NCBI GenBank assembly: GCA_902557385.1 | Contig: CACDZF010000002.1 | Coordinates: 1 to 64,000 of the forward strand | DNA from: an uncultured Pelagibacteraceae bacterium | Lineage (GTDB): Bacteria > Pseudomonadota > Alphaproteobacteria > Pelagibacterales > Pelagibacteraceae | Length of the DNA stretch: 64,000 nucleotides | Direction of reading: 5' to 3' | In this document: positions 1 to 9,611 of the stretch, piece after piece | How positions within the stretch are numbered: the stretch's first letter is position 1 | Layout: every line of letters starts with the position of its first letter | Position numbers and translations under genes: made by a program | Notes under the pieces: generated by a model | The model's input: only the letters and a program-made list of their open reading frames with translations | Database searches by the model: none | What the model was told of the DNA's origin: nothing

Positions 1-864
1 CCTTTTAAGGGTCTTTTTACACAAGGAATGGTTTGCCACGAAACTTATAAAGACGAAGAAAATAATTGGGTAAGCCCCAAAGATGTTATTACTAAAGATG
101 GAAAAAATTATTTCAAAAAAAAAAATGAGAAAGAAAAAATAAAGGTTGGACCAAGTGAATCAATGTCAAAATCTAAAAAAAATACCATTGATCCTGAAAA
201 TATAATAGATACTTACGGCTCAGATGCAGTTAGACTTTTTATTCTTTCAGATAGTCCACCTGAAAAAGATGTTCAGTGGTCAGAACAAGGAATGGCCGCA
301 TCTTATAAATTTTTACAAAAATTTTGGACTCTTCATAAGAATATAAAAAATATTTCATCAAAAAAATCTCAGGATGCACAGTCAAATTCAGCTGAAATAA
401 ATCGTTTCACTAATGAAATAATAAAAAAGATTACCGAAAACTTAGAAAAGTTTCATTACAATGTAATTGTAGCTAATTTATATGAGACTTATAATTTTTT
501 AATTAAATTAATAAAAAAACCCTTAAATAAAAATAATCTCTTAAAAAATTATGTTGAAATATTAAAAACAATGTCACCCATTATCCCTCACTTTGCAAGT
601 GAATGTCTTGAAGATTTAGGTGAAAAAAGTGAAAAAAGTTGGCCTAAAATTGATGAAAAGTATCTTATTAAAGAAAAAGTAAATATTGTTTTACAAATTA
701 ATGGAAAAAAAAGAGCAATTATTGTTAGTAAAAAAAATGTTGAAAAAGAAACATTAATTAATGAGATTAAAAATAATACTCAATATAATAAATATTTAGA
801 AAATAAAAAAATCATAAGAAATATTTATGTTAAAGACAGGTTAATTAATCTAATTTTGGAATGA
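1..864 (+). CDS. leuS: Leucyl-tRNA synthetase, C-terminal part (5' end outside window)
   Basis: Class I aminoacyl-tRNA synthetase that charges tRNA-Leu in the cytoplasm. The frame is open from base 1 (PFKGLFTQGMVCHE), so the ORF-track start at 28 is only an internal Met and the gene begins before the window. What is visible is the end of the catalytic domain with the KMSKS-type loop, then the anticodon-binding helical domain and the small C-terminal domain. The loop reads SMSKSKKN, with Ser in place of the first Lys. The stop overlaps the lptE start in an ATGA. The order leuS-lptE-holA-parB is common in alphaproteobacteria. Identity is secure; only the C-terminal third or so is present. Confidence 0.95.
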   Translation, partial: PFKGLFTQGMVCHETYKDEENNWVSPKDVITKDGKNYFKKKNEKEKIKVGPSESMSKSKKNTIDPENIIDTYGSDAVRLFILSDSPPEKDVQWSEQGMAASYKFLQKFWTLHKNIKNISSKKSQDAQSNSAEINRFTNEIIKKITENLEKFHYNVIVANLYETYNFLIKLIKKPLNKNNLLKNYVEILKTMSPIIPHFASECLEDLGEKSEKSWPKIDEKYLIKEKVNIVLQINGKKRAIIVSKKNVEKETLINEIKNNTQYNKYLENKKIIRNIYVKDRLINLILE

Positions 865-1310
865 AAAAAATCATATTAATTTTAAGTTTTTTGTTATTAG
901 TTAGTTGTGGGTACCAGCCTATATTTTCAAGCAAAACTTCAAACTTTTTAATTGAAGAAATAATTTACAATAAAAACGACAAGATAAGTTTAAAAATTAG
1001 AAATAATTTAACTTATTTAAGTAAAGCTGAGAATTATATAAGGGTTATTAGATTAAAATTAAGTTCTGAAAAAAAAATAGATATATCTAGTAAAGATAGC
1101 AAAGGAGATCCTTTAGTCTACAAAATGACAATAAGTACTAATGTAGAAATTTACTCTAATAATGAACTGACTATGCAAAAAAATATTACTAAAAACTTTA
1201 GCTATAAAAATACTGAAAATAAATTTGATTTAAAACAATATGAAAAAACTATCGAAAACAATTTAATCGAAACAATAAAAGAAGATATAATTTTAATTTT
1301 ATATAACTAG
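861..1310 (+). CDS. lptE: LPS-assembly lipoprotein LptE-like
   Basis: Predicted outer-membrane lipoprotein partner of LptD, which inserts lipopolysaccharide into the outer leaflet. The 149-residue product starts with a hydrophobic signal and a lipobox (LLLVSC, Cys at about residue 16) followed directly by GYQPIFS, the usual opening of alphaproteobacterial LptE. The rest is poorly conserved, as is normal for this family. The ATG overlaps the leuS stop (ATGA) and holA follows after 2 bases, so the three genes are probably one transcript. Assignment rests on the N-terminal motif and the leuS-holA context. Confidence 0.8.
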   Translation: MKKIILILSFLLLVSCGYQPIFSSKTSNFLIEEIIYNKNDKISLKIRNNLTYLSKAENYIRVIRLKLSSEKKIDISSKDSKGDPLVYKMTISTNVEIYSNNELTMQKNITKNFSYKNTENKFDLKQYEKTIENNLIETIKEDIILILYN

Positions 1311-1312
1311 TA

Positions 1313-2296
1313 ATGATAATAAAATCATATGAACTAAATAAAATTGACGTAAATACAAATAAAATATTTTTAATGTATGGGCAAAATGAAGGTCTTAAAA
1401 ATGAAATTACAAAAAAATATTTTATAAATAATTTTAAGGAAAATATTTATAGATATGATGAAAAAGAAATCATAGATAATAATTCTGATTTTTTTAATGG
1501 AATTCTTTCGAGATCTTTTTTCGAAGAAAAAAAATTATTTATTATTTCTAGAGTAACAGATAAATTAAATAATATCATCGAGGAAGTCATAGAAAAAGAG
1601 ATGGAAGATATTACAATTATTCTTAATGCATCAATTTTAGATAAAAAATCAAAACTAAGAAAATTATTTGAGAAAAATAAAAAAATTGTATGTGTACCTG
1701 TTTACGAAGATAACACTCAAACATTAAGCGTAATAGCAAGAGATTTTTTTAAAGTTAACAAAATATCAATTTCGCAGGAAACAATAAACTTACTCATAGA
1801 TAGAAGTAGAGGGGATAGAGGAAATTTGATTAATGAACTAAATAAAATTGAGTCTTATATAAAAACACATAAAAATGTTAGTTCTGAAGAGATTATTAAA
1901 TTAACTGATCTCGCAGAGAATTATAATGTTTCTGAACTATTGGATAATTGTTTAAGCAAAAACTCAAAAAAAACAATAAACATTTTAAATGAAAATAATT
2001 TCTCATTTGAGGATTGTATTTTAATTATTAGATCCTTTTCAAATAAATTAAAAAGACTACAAAAAATTCAAAAAGAATATCAAAAAAATAAAAATTTAGA
2101 TTCTATAATTTCATCTTTTAAGCCACCGATATTTTGGAAGGATAAAGACATTGTAAGAAAACAAGTAAACAAAAATGACTTAGAAAAAATAGAAGATATG
2201 ATTTTTAAAACTAACGATATAGAGCTTTTAATAAAAAAAAATTCGGAAAATGCAATAAATATTGTATCAGACTTTATAATTAATACTTCAAAGTGA
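1313..2296 (+). CDS. holA: DNA polymerase III delta subunit
   Basis: Clamp-loader subunit that opens the sliding clamp during replication. The 327-residue length fits HolA. The N-terminal part has the family pattern with FLMYGQNEGL near residue 20, the middle has the DRSRGDRGNLINELNKIE helix region, and the C-terminal helical collar follows. It is the last gene of the leuS-lptE-holA run and ends one base before the oppositely oriented parB stop, leaving no room for an intrinsic terminator. Sequence is divergent and Lys/Asn-rich like its neighbours; identification uses both motifs and position. Confidence 0.88.
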   Translation: MIIKSYELNKIDVNTNKIFLMYGQNEGLKNEITKKYFINNFKENIYRYDEKEIIDNNSDFFNGILSRSFFEEKKLFIISRVTDKLNNIIEEVIEKEMEDITIILNASILDKKSKLRKLFEKNKKIVCVPVYEDNTQTLSVIARDFFKVNKISISQETINLLIDRSRGDRGNLINELNKIESYIKTHKNVSSEEIIKLTDLAENYNVSELLDNCLSKNSKKTINILNENNFSFEDCILIIRSFSNKLKRLQKIQKEYQKNKNLDSIISSFKPPIFWKDKDIVRKQVNKNDLEKIEDMIFKTNDIELLIKKNSENAINIVSDFIINTSK

Positions 2297-2297
2297 A

Positions 2298-3146
2298 CTA
2301 ATAATTAGCTTTAATTACCTTTATGATTTTATTCAATTGATCTAGGTCTTTGTAATTAAATATTATACTTCCTGAATTATTTTTTTTATTTTTAATTAAA
2401 ACGCTTAATCCAACTTTATCTGAAATTGACAATTCTAGTTGTGATAAATTAGGGTCTTTTGTTTGATTTTTTCTTGGTTTTTTTGTTTTAAAAATTTTTA
2501 CAAGACTTTCAGCCTGTCTTACAGATAATTTTTTTTCTATTATTTTTTTTGCAATAAAGGTTCCATTTTCAAGTCCAACTAAAACCTTTGCGTGTCCTTG
2601 GGTTAATTTATTATTTTCGATCAACTTTATCACTTCTTCAGGTAATGTTAATAAGCGTAAACAATTTGTGACATGGCTGCGACTTTTACCAATAAATTTA
2701 GAAACTTTTTCCTGATCATAAGAAAATTCATTTATTAGTTTTTGATACCCTTGAGCCTCTTCAATTGCATTTAAATCATGTCTTTGTACATTTTCTACTA
2801 TAGCAAATTCCAGTGATTTAAGATCATCAGCTTCAGTAACGACGACCGGAACTTCATGTAAACCTGCATTTTGAGCAGCTAACCACCTTCTCTCTCCTGC
2901 AATAATTTCAAATTTATTCTTTTGTTGTTCTGATTTTCTAACTATAATCGGTTGAATAATTCCTCTTTCTTTAATTGAATTGGTTAATTCTTCGAGATTT
3001 TCTGAATCAAAAGTTTTTCGCGGTTGATACCTATTTCTAATTAAATCACTAATTAAAACTTTGCTAGTATTTTTTTCAGTTTTAGACTCACCAATTAATG
3101 AAGATAATCCTCTACCCAAGCCTTTTTTAATTTTAGAAGTATCCAT
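2298..3146 (-). CDS. parB: Chromosome partitioning protein ParB
   Basis: CTP-dependent DNA clamp that loads at parS near the origin and spreads to form the partition complex. The 282-residue product opens with KKGLGRGLSSLIGE, the ParA-contacting tail typical of chromosomal ParB. It then has the CTP-binding motif GERRW at residues 84-88, a central helix-turn-helix (KFIGKSRSHVTNCLRLL) and a C-terminal dimer domain. Its start abuts the parA stop at base 3146. A perfect 14-bp parS core lies about 1.4 kb upstream inside rsmG. Slightly shorter than many homologues, but all expected parts are present. Confidence 0.96.
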   Translation of the reverse strand: MDTSKIKKGLGRGLSSLIGESKTEKNTSKVLISDLIRNRYQPRKTFDSENLEELTNSIKERGIIQPIIVRKSEQQKNKFEIIAGERRWLAAQNAGLHEVPVVVTEADDLKSLEFAIVENVQRHDLNAIEEAQGYQKLINEFSYDQEKVSKFIGKSRSHVTNCLRLLTLPEEVIKLIENNKLTQGHAKVLVGLENGTFIAKKIIEKKLSVRQAESLVKIFKTKKPRKNQTKDPNLSQLELSISDKVGLSVLIKNKKNNSGSIIFNYKDLDQLNKIIKVIKANY

Positions 3147-3940
3147 TATGCTGCACTTTCAAATTCTTTATCTTGATTAATAAATTCATCGGTAAAATTA
3201 AAATAAGAAATGCTTCCAGGACAATTTTTATCGTATATTAAAACTGGCACTCCATGAGATGGGGCTTCAGACAATCTAACATTTCTCGGTATTACTGTAT
3301 TATAAACTTGTCTGCTAAAATAATCCCTAGCTTCTTTTTCAACTTGCGATGAAAGTTTATTTCTTTTGTCATACATTGTTAGAAGTATTCCTCTTATTTT
3401 AAGTTCCTTATTTAAGTTAGTTTTTATTCTTTCTATTGTTTTCATTAATTGCGTTAAACCCTCCAATGCAAAAAACTCGGTTTGAAGAGGTACTACCAAT
3501 GAAAAAGAGGCTACCAGTGCCATAACAGTCAAAAGGCTTAAAGATGGGGGACAATCAATAAAAATGTAATCGTAATTGTCTCTAGAATCCTTTAAATACA
3601 ACGTTAATTGATCTTTTAATATAAATGCTCTTTTGCTGTCACCTGCTGTTTCTACCTCTAAACCGGATAAATCTACGTTAGATGTAATGATATCTAAATT
3701 TTCAAAATTGGTTTTTTTAATAACTTCAATTATTCTCTTTGAGCCATTCAAAACTCCATAAATTGTATCACTTGAATTTTCAATATTTGAAAGTCCTAAA
3801 CCTGTTGTTGCATTGCCTTGAGGATCCAAATCGATTACTAAAATTTTTTTACCCTTCCTTGAAAGACCTGCTGCTAGATTTATAACTGTAGTAGTTTTAC
3901 CAACGCCTCCTTTTTGATTTATTACAGATATAATTTGCAT
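3146..3940 (-). CDS. parA: Chromosome partitioning ATPase ParA (Soj type)
   Basis: Deviant-Walker ATPase that forms a DNA-bound gradient moving ParB-parS complexes apart. 264 residues with the deviant Walker A KGGVGKTT at residues 10-17, including the signature Lys10. LVIDLDPQGNATTG and YDYIFIDCPPSLS supply the A' and Walker B motifs. There is no N-terminal DNA-binding extension, so it is the short chromosomal type. The gene lies in the order mnmG-rsmG-parA-parB with 5 bases to rsmG. Together with ParB and the parS in rsmG it makes a complete ParABS set. Confidence 0.97.
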   Translation of the reverse strand: MQIISVINQKGGVGKTTTVINLAAGLSRKGKKILVIDLDPQGNATTGLGLSNIENSSDTIYGVLNGSKRIIEVIKKTNFENLDIITSNVDLSGLEVETAGDSKRAFILKDQLTLYLKDSRDNYDYIFIDCPPSLSLLTVMALVASFSLVVPLQTEFFALEGLTQLMKTIERIKTNLNKELKIRGILLTMYDKRNKLSSQVEKEARDYFSRQVYNTVIPRNVRLSEAPSHGVPVLIYDKNCPGSISYFNFTDEFINQDKEFESAA

Positions 3941-3945
3941 ATACT

Positions 3946-4590
3946 TTAATTTTTTTTTTTAATATTTTTTATACTCAGCAAAAACGAGTCTTCGTTTGTA
4001 AGACTCCTTTTTTCCTTATACTCAAAATCCCAATGCTTTAAAGTTTCAGTTAATGTTTTTTTTCCACTTTTACCCATGAACAAAATTAGATTTTTATATT
4101 TTCTAAAATTTTTATAGACTAAGTCTAAAACTATAGGCATTGGTTTAAACGCCCTTGCCATAATTGTTCCCGAGTTTAATTCTCTTGTTTTAAATACGTC
4201 TTTTTGAATAATTTCTGTTTCTAGATTTAATTCTTTTGAAACCTCTTTTAAAAAGGAGCTTTTGTGATAACTCTTTTCAAATAAATTCATTCTAATTTTT
4301 TTTTTCAAGTTTTTTGCCATTATCGCTATAACAATTCCAGGTAATCCTCCTCCCGTGCCTAAATCGTAGGTTGTATTATCATTTAAGTCAACAAAATCAA
4401 TAGCTTGCGCTGAATCTATTATATGTCTTTTACGAATATCGCTATTTTTGGAGTATTTTTTAGCAATAATGTTAATTTTTTCGTTTTCAGACTTAATCAT
4501 GGATATGAACTTCTCAAAATCTAAACACGTTTCACGTGAAACATTATATCTATCTAATAACGAGTAGTTTTTTATAAAATCTTCATCCAT
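3946..4590 (-). CDS. rsmG: 16S rRNA m7G527 methyltransferase RsmG (GidB)
   Basis: SAM-dependent methyltransferase that modifies G527 of 16S rRNA. 214 residues; the SAM-binding loop is DLGTGGGLPGIVIAI at about residues 75-90. The N-terminal NVSRET (residues 16-21) is encoded by the parS palindrome, so protein and centromere-like site share sequence. The start codon overlaps the mnmG stop at base 4590. The mnmG-rsmG-parA-parB order is a classical near-origin cluster. Confidence 0.96.
   Translation of the reverse strand: MDEDFIKNYSLLDRYNVSRETCLDFEKFISMIKSENEKINIIAKKYSKNSDIRKRHIIDSAQAIDFVDLNDNTTYDLGTGGGLPGIVIAIMAKNLKKKIRMNLFEKSYHKSSFLKEVSKELNLETEIIQKDVFKTRELNSGTIMARAFKPMPIVLDLVYKNFRKYKNLILFMGKSGKKTLTETLKHWDFEYKEKRSLTNEDSFLLSIKNIKKKN
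4528..4543. promoter_or_regulatory. parS: parS partition site inside rsmG
   Basis: CGTTTCACGTGAAACA contains the perfect 14-bp palindrome GTTTCACGTGAAAC at 4529-4542. It matches the canonical 16-mer TGTTTCACGTGAAACA at 15 of 16 positions (first base C instead of T). It is the ParB loading site by established knowledge of ParABS. The site codes for the NVSRET stretch of RsmG and lies about 1.4 kb from parB and about 9 kb from the putative origin. This is the only parS core I noticed in the window; an exhaustive scan was not run. Confidence 0.93.
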
Positions 4591-6461
4591 TAAGCTATTT
4601 GCTTAATAGACTTTCTTTTGACGTGTGACAACAAAATATATACGGCCGCAGGCGTTATTCCATCAATTCTAAGAGCCTGCCCCAGTGTTTTAGGCCTAAT
4701 TTTCTTAAATTTAGTCTTAACTTCATTAGATAAACCACTAAATTCATCATAATTAATATTTTCAGGTATTTTTAAATTTTCATCCTTCTTAAAAGATAAA
4801 ATATCAGCATTTTGTTTTTTTAGATAACCTCTATAATGAGAGTTTATTTCTAATTGATTATCTATTTCCTTCGAAAAATAAGATATTTCAGGCCATATTT
4901 CACGAATTTTAACCATATTAACTCCTTTTTGGCTTAAAATTTGTATAGCTGAACGAGTAATTCCATCTTTTGCAATATTAACCCCAAATTTTGATGCTTT
5001 GGAAGGGGTTATGGACAATTTGCTCATTTTTGATGATATTTTATTCAAATTAAAAGCCTTATTTTTAAAAATCTTGGATCTTTCATCGCTAACTAGACCA
5101 ATTTTAATGCCTTTCTCAGTTAACCTTAAATCTGCATTATCGGATCTTAAAGTTAATCTATATTCAGCACGTGAAGTAAACATACGATAAGGTTCAGCAA
5201 CACCTTTTGTAACTAAATCATCTATCATAACTCCAATATAAGCTTCCGATCTATCGAGTATAAAGGGTTCTTGACCTTTTATTGATAAAGCAGCATTTAT
5301 TCCTGCGATAAGACCCTGGGCTGCCGCCTCCTCATAACCTGTCGTACCATTAATTTGACCTGCTAAATATAAATTATGTATTTTTTTAGTTTCTAGAGTT
5401 AATAAAAGTTCAGTGGGGTCAATATAGTCATATTCTATAGCATAACCAGGTCTTATAATTTTAACATTCTCTAAACCATTGATTTTGTTACATATTTCTT
5501 CTTGCACGTCATGAGGGAGTGAAGTAGATATGCCATTTGGATAAATTGTATGATCGTTGAGACCCTCAGGCTCTAAAAAGATCTGATGTCTGCTTTTTTC
5601 TGAAAATTTAACTACCTTATCTTCTATAGATGGACAATAACGTGGTCCAATACCCTTAATGCTTCCTGAGTACATAGCGCTACGGTGTATATTTTTTGAA
5701 ATGATTTTATGAACTTCATCATTTGTATAAGTCATACGACATGAAACTTGTTTATTATAATTTTTGGTCGACAGGAAAGAAAAAAAATAAGGATCATCAT
5801 CTGCATGTTGTTCCTCTAAGTTATCAAAATTAATCGTACGCGCATCTAATCTTGGAGGGGTTCCCGTCTTAAGTCTACCAATTCTAAAATTATGTTTTTT
5901 TAATTGTTCGCTTAATCCTGTTGTTGGTTTTTCATTATATCTCCCGGCCGGAGTTTGTTTATCACCAACATGTATCAAACCATTTAAAAAAGTACCCGTT
6001 GTTAGTATTAGCTTAGATGATTCAACTTTTCTACCAGACTTAGTAGTAAATCCACTTACAGAGTTTTTCTTAAAAATGAATTGAATTACAGGATCAGAAA
6101 AAACGCTTAAATTACAATAGTTTAGCAGTTTTTCTTGCATATATTTTTTATATAATGCCCTGTCACTTTGGGTTCTAGGGCCTCTAACCGCTGGACCTCT
6201 GCTTCTATTTAGAAGTCTAAATTGAATTCCAGATTTATCAGCTACGTCACCCATGACCCCATCTAGAGCATCTATCTCTCTTACTAGATGTCCTTTGCCC
6301 AATCCTCCAATAGCTGGATTACACGACATTTCTCCTATCGTTTCTATTTTATGTGTAAACAAAGCAGTATTAACTCCTAATCTAGCAGATGCAGCAGCAG
6401 CTTCCGAACCTGCATGTCCTCCACCTATTACAACTACATCAAAAAACAAATCATTATTCAT
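4590..6461 (-). CDS. mnmG: tRNA uridine-5-carboxymethylaminomethyl modification enzyme MnmG (GidA)
   Basis: FAD protein that with MnmE builds the cmnm5 group on wobble U34 of several tRNAs. 623 residues, full length. The N-terminal FAD motif is [21 protein letters not shown], followed by the family signatures [23 protein letters not shown] and, further on, [18 protein letters not shown]. The C-terminal MnmE-contacting helical domain is present and ends LSHVKRKS. It sits upstream of rsmG and downstream of mnmE, its enzymatic partner, all leftward. Confidence 0.98.
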   Translation of the reverse strand: MNNDLFFDVVVIGGGHAGSEAAAASARLGVNTALFTHKIETIGEMSCNPAIGGLGKGHLVREIDALDGVMGDVADKSGIQFRLLNRSRGPAVRGPRTQSDRALYKKYMQEKLLNYCNLSVFSDPVIQFIFKKNSVSGFTTKSGRKVESSKLILTTGTFLNGLIHVGDKQTPAGRYNEKPTTGLSEQLKKHNFRIGRLKTGTPPRLDARTINFDNLEEQHADDDPYFFSFLSTKNYNKQVSCRMTYTNDEVHKIISKNIHRSAMYSGSIKGIGPRYCPSIEDKVVKFSEKSRHQIFLEPEGLNDHTIYPNGISTSLPHDVQEEICNKINGLENVKIIRPGYAIEYDYIDPTELLLTLETKKIHNLYLAGQINGTTGYEEAAAQGLIAGINAALSIKGQEPFILDRSEAYIGVMIDDLVTKGVAEPYRMFTSRAEYRLTLRSDNADLRLTEKGIKIGLVSDERSKIFKNKAFNLNKISSKMSKLSITPSKASKFGVNIAKDGITRSAIQILSQKGVNMVKIREIWPEISYFSKEIDNQLEINSHYRGYLKKQNADILSFKKDENLKIPENINYDEFSGLSNEVKTKFKKIRPKTLGQALRIDGITPAAVYILLSHVKRKSIKQIA

Positions 6462-6533
6462 AAAATATATAAATTATAAGTTTATTATTTTACAAGGAGT
6501 TTATGCGAAATCACAAAAAAGATAAAATAATAT

Positions 6534-7859
6534 TTATTTACCAATACAAAAATCATTAAAAATAGAACTTAATATTTCTTCAACATCAACTTTACCAACG
6601 ATCATTCCTAAGTGACGAGTAGCTAGTCTAAGATCTTCCGCAGCTTTATCAAAGTCATCTTTTTGATTTTTAAAATTAACTAAATTTTGTAGACACTGCT
6701 CAAGGTTTTGTCTGTGCCTTTCTCTTGTTATTATAATTTCTTCAGTTTGAACAAATCTTCCTTTTAACTTTGATTTTATTTTTAAAATTAAGTTTTCCAG
6801 ATTTGTATTATTTTTGACAGATATAATTACATGATCAATTTTCTTCATTTGCTCAGTCAATATCACTTCTTTTAAATCACATTTATTTATTACTAAAATC
6901 GAGTTTGGTTTTATCAAATCTTTCAAAAACCCAGTAAATTCAAGGTTTTTTGGCTCTATTACTATAAGATTTAAATCGGCCTCTTCAGCTTTTTTTAAGG
7001 CTAATTTAATGCCTTTTTTTTCAATTTCATTTTTAGATTTTCGAATTCCAGCAGTATCAGACACCACAACAGGATATCCATTAATATTTAAATGTACTTC
7101 TATAACGTCTCTTGTAGTTCCAGCAATTTCTGAAACAATTGCAACATCTCTATTTGAAAGATGATTTAATAAACTTGACTTACCTGCATTTGTTGGACCA
7201 ACTATTGCAATTTTAAACCCTTCTCTAATTCTTTCTCCAACTTTTTGATCATTTAAAATTTTTTGTATTTTTTCTATTACATAATCAACATTTTTCTTAA
7301 TTTCGTTAATTATTTTTTCTGGTATTTCTTCTTCTGGGAAATCTATTTTAGCTTCTATGTTTGATAGAGCTCTAATTAATCTACCTCTCAAATCATCGTA
7401 AATTTTAGATGATTTTCCAGTCATAATATTTATTGCTTGTTTTCTCTGAATTTCTGTTTCAGATGAAATTAAATCGGAAATACTTTCTGCTTTTAATAAA
7501 TTTATTTTTCCATTTTGAAAAGCAATTTTAGTAAATTCACCTGGTTCAGCAATTCTGCATTTTTTAGTATCCTCTAAAGCTTTATGGATTGCATCGATAA
7601 CAGCTTTACTCCCGTGAGTATGTAATTCAGCCATATCCTCTCCAGTGTAGCTCTCGGGACCAGGAAACCATAAAATTATTCCTTCGTCTATTAACTCTGA
7701 ACTATTTGGATCAATTATCTTTTTAATTGTTGCTTCTCTCGGTTTTGGTAAACCTTTTTTTGTTAAAATTTTTAATATTTCAGAAGTTTCTTTTCCTGAA
7801 ATTCTTATTACAGCCACGCCAGATATTCCTGGGCCAGATGAAAGAGCATAAATAGTCAT
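6534..7859 (-). CDS. mnmE: tRNA modification GTPase MnmE (TrmE)
   Basis: GTPase partner of MnmG in U34 modification. 441 residues: an N-terminal formyl-THF-binding domain (MTIYALSSGPGISGVAVIRISG), helical segments, and an inserted G domain with G1 GPTNAGKSSLLN, G3 DTAGIR and G4 NKCD. The C-terminal FCIGK carries the catalytic Cys. The 72-base gap to mnmG holds no gene. The upstream neighbour in the canonical order is rho, but here a glycosyltransferase-like gene intervenes. Confidence 0.98.
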   Translation of the reverse strand: MTIYALSSGPGISGVAVIRISGKETSEILKILTKKGLPKPREATIKKIIDPNSSELIDEGIILWFPGPESYTGEDMAELHTHGSKAVIDAIHKALEDTKKCRIAEPGEFTKIAFQNGKINLLKAESISDLISSETEIQRKQAINIMTGKSSKIYDDLRGRLIRALSNIEAKIDFPEEEIPEKIINEIKKNVDYVIEKIQKILNDQKVGERIREGFKIAIVGPTNAGKSSLLNHLSNRDVAIVSEIAGTTRDVIEVHLNINGYPVVVSDTAGIRKSKNEIEKKGIKLALKKAEEADLNLIVIEPKNLEFTGFLKDLIKPNSILVINKCDLKEVILTEQMKKIDHVIISVKNNTNLENLILKIKSKLKGRFVQTEEIIITRERHRQNLEQCLQNLVNFKNQKDDFDKAAEDLRLATRHLGMIVGKVDVEEILSSIFNDFCIGK

Positions 7860-7905
7860 GCGATTAGTATACCTTCAATTAAAGAAAAACAAAGCTAGGA
7901 AAAAA

Positions 7906-9594
7906 TTATAAATTTTTATTTTGTTGAGAAAATAATCTCCACTTATCTTTTAAAATTTTACATAATTCTAATCCAAAATCTTTATTATCGAATAGTGAAG
8001 AGTTAATAGCTAAGTTTCTTAAAGAATATCTAATTTGACTAAGTTTATTAATGTCTGAAGAAATTATTTTAGCCTTTTCTATGTAATCATTTTTATCTTT
8101 AGCAATGAAAGTATCTAGATTTAAATTTTTGTTAATTGACAGACCAAATTTAGAATTAAATATTTCACCTGAAAGTGTAATTGTCGGCACTCCCATCCAT
8201 AAAGATTCGAACGTAGTTGTCGCCCCAGCAAATGGAAACGTATCGAGAGATATATCTATATTATTATATATTTTTAAATGATCATCGTAATTTTTTAATC
8301 TTTCCATAAAAATAATTTTTTCTCCTTCAATTCCATTTTTTTTAAATTTGTTTTTGATATTATCTCTTAATAATTGATGATCATGAACAGATGATTTCAA
8401 AATTAACTTAGAATTATTATTTTTTAAAATCACGCTCCAAGTTTCTATTGTTTCATCTGATAGTTTTCCATAATTATTAAATGATCCAAAGGTTATGTAT
8501 TTATTTTTGATAGCGGGAAGTTCATTAATTTTTATTTCAGAAGAAATCAAGAAATGACTATTCCATATTTTTGGTAATCTGATTATTTTTTCAGTATAAT
8601 TAAAATCTTCTTCCTTTTTGATTAAGTTTTCATCAGCAATTAAATAATCCATTTCTTTTAATCCAGAAGAGTTACAATACCCACACCAAGAAATTTGTAG
8701 TGGCGCTGACTTATTTTTAAAAATTTCACATCTGTTTCCTGTTGAATAACCTGTAAGATCAAACAATATATTAATTTTTTTATCTCTAATAAGATTGACA
8801 ACGTCTAAATCACTTAAATTAACTATATCGTACCATTCATGAAAAATTCCTTTTAGTCTTTCTGTCGTCAAGTCATCGGCTCCTAATTTGTTGTTACTAA
8901 AGGCTATAATTTCATAATTATCTTTTTTTAAAATTTTAAGTGTTTCTTCAATGAATTTTGCAACAGAATGAGTTCTTAAATCTGCTGAAAAAAAACCTAA
9001 TCTTATTTTTTTAGGATTTTTCTCGTACTGAAATTTTTTAAGTATTTTTTCATCAAATTTTTCTAGTTTTTCTGAATATTTATTACAAAAATTTAAATAA
9101 TCTTTTTGACTATATTTGTAAGTATAATTAGTTGTAAAAAGAAAAGCTGACCAGAGCTTGGAGTTGGCTTCATTATTATCAATAATTTTTTTGTAATTAA
9201 GAAGGCAATCGTCCATATTTCCTAGATAAAAGTGTATTCTTGCTAAAGCCAAAGTAGCTTTATAATCGTATTTTTTTTTACTTAAATATTCTATTAATAA
9301 ATCTTTTGCTTCATCATATTTAAGTAATCTTATAGAAATTTCTGCGTAATTAAAAAGTGCATCTGTTAGAGTTCTATCTTTCAAATATGCTTCTTTGAAC
9401 AAATCTAAAGATTCATTTAAATCTTTTTTAGAAGTTGGAACTTTTGATATTTTAGAAACACCAAGTAAATTTAATAGAAAAGGTGACCTTTTTTCTAAAA
9501 GTAATAAATTTACTTCAAATTCTAATTGATGAAATTTTTTATTTTTGACTAAACTTTTAACTAGTTCTTGTTTTGCTTCACTTAAATCTTTCAT
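7906..9594 (-). CDS. TPR / O-GlcNAc transferase-like (SPINDLY-type) glycosyltransferase
   Basis: 562-residue protein resembling glycosyltransferase family 41. The N-terminal ~170 residues are TPR-like helices ([47 protein letters not shown]). The catalytic part starts at [20 protein letters not shown], with the HxVxxF motif. It continues through [26 protein letters not shown] and [24 protein letters not shown], the nucleotide-sugar site. It probably transfers a sugar to protein or surface polymer; acceptor and donor are unknown. It interrupts the otherwise conserved mnmE-rho linkage and lies 17 bases downstream of rho, so it may share that transcript. Its Lys/Asn/Ile-rich composition resembles other accessory surface genes. 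Confidence 0.8.
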   Translation of the reverse strand: MKDLSEAKQELVKSLVKNKKFHQLEFEVNLLLLEKRSPFLLNLLGVSKISKVPTSKKDLNESLDLFKEAYLKDRTLTDALFNYAEISIRLLKYDEAKDLLIEYLSKKKYDYKATLALARIHFYLGNMDDCLLNYKKIIDNNEANSKLWSAFLFTTNYTYKYSQKDYLNFCNKYSEKLEKFDEKILKKFQYEKNPKKIRLGFFSADLRTHSVAKFIEETLKILKKDNYEIIAFSNNKLGADDLTTERLKGIFHEWYDIVNLSDLDVVNLIRDKKINILFDLTGYSTGNRCEIFKNKSAPLQISWCGYCNSSGLKEMDYLIADENLIKKEEDFNYTEKIIRLPKIWNSHFLISSEIKINELPAIKNKYITFGSFNNYGKLSDETIETWSVILKNNNSKLILKSSVHDHQLLRDNIKNKFKKNGIEGEKIIFMERLKNYDDHLKIYNNIDISLDTFPFAGATTTFESLWMGVPTITLSGEIFNSKFGLSINKNLNLDTFIAKDKNDYIEKAKIISSDINKLSQIRYSLRNLAINSSLFDNKDFGLELCKILKDKWRLFSQQNKNL

Positions 9595-9611
9595 TTAGTG
9601 AATTTTATCAA

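Noticed and set aside
6253-6525. Plus-strand ORF opposite mnmG (90 aa)
   Set aside because: Antisense shadow of a strongly conserved gene; the Pro/Ser/Ile-rich product is typical of reading the opposite strand. The same applies to other track ORFs lying wholly opposite real genes, such as 4999, 9598, 19165, 20559, 36598, 59737 and 61064.
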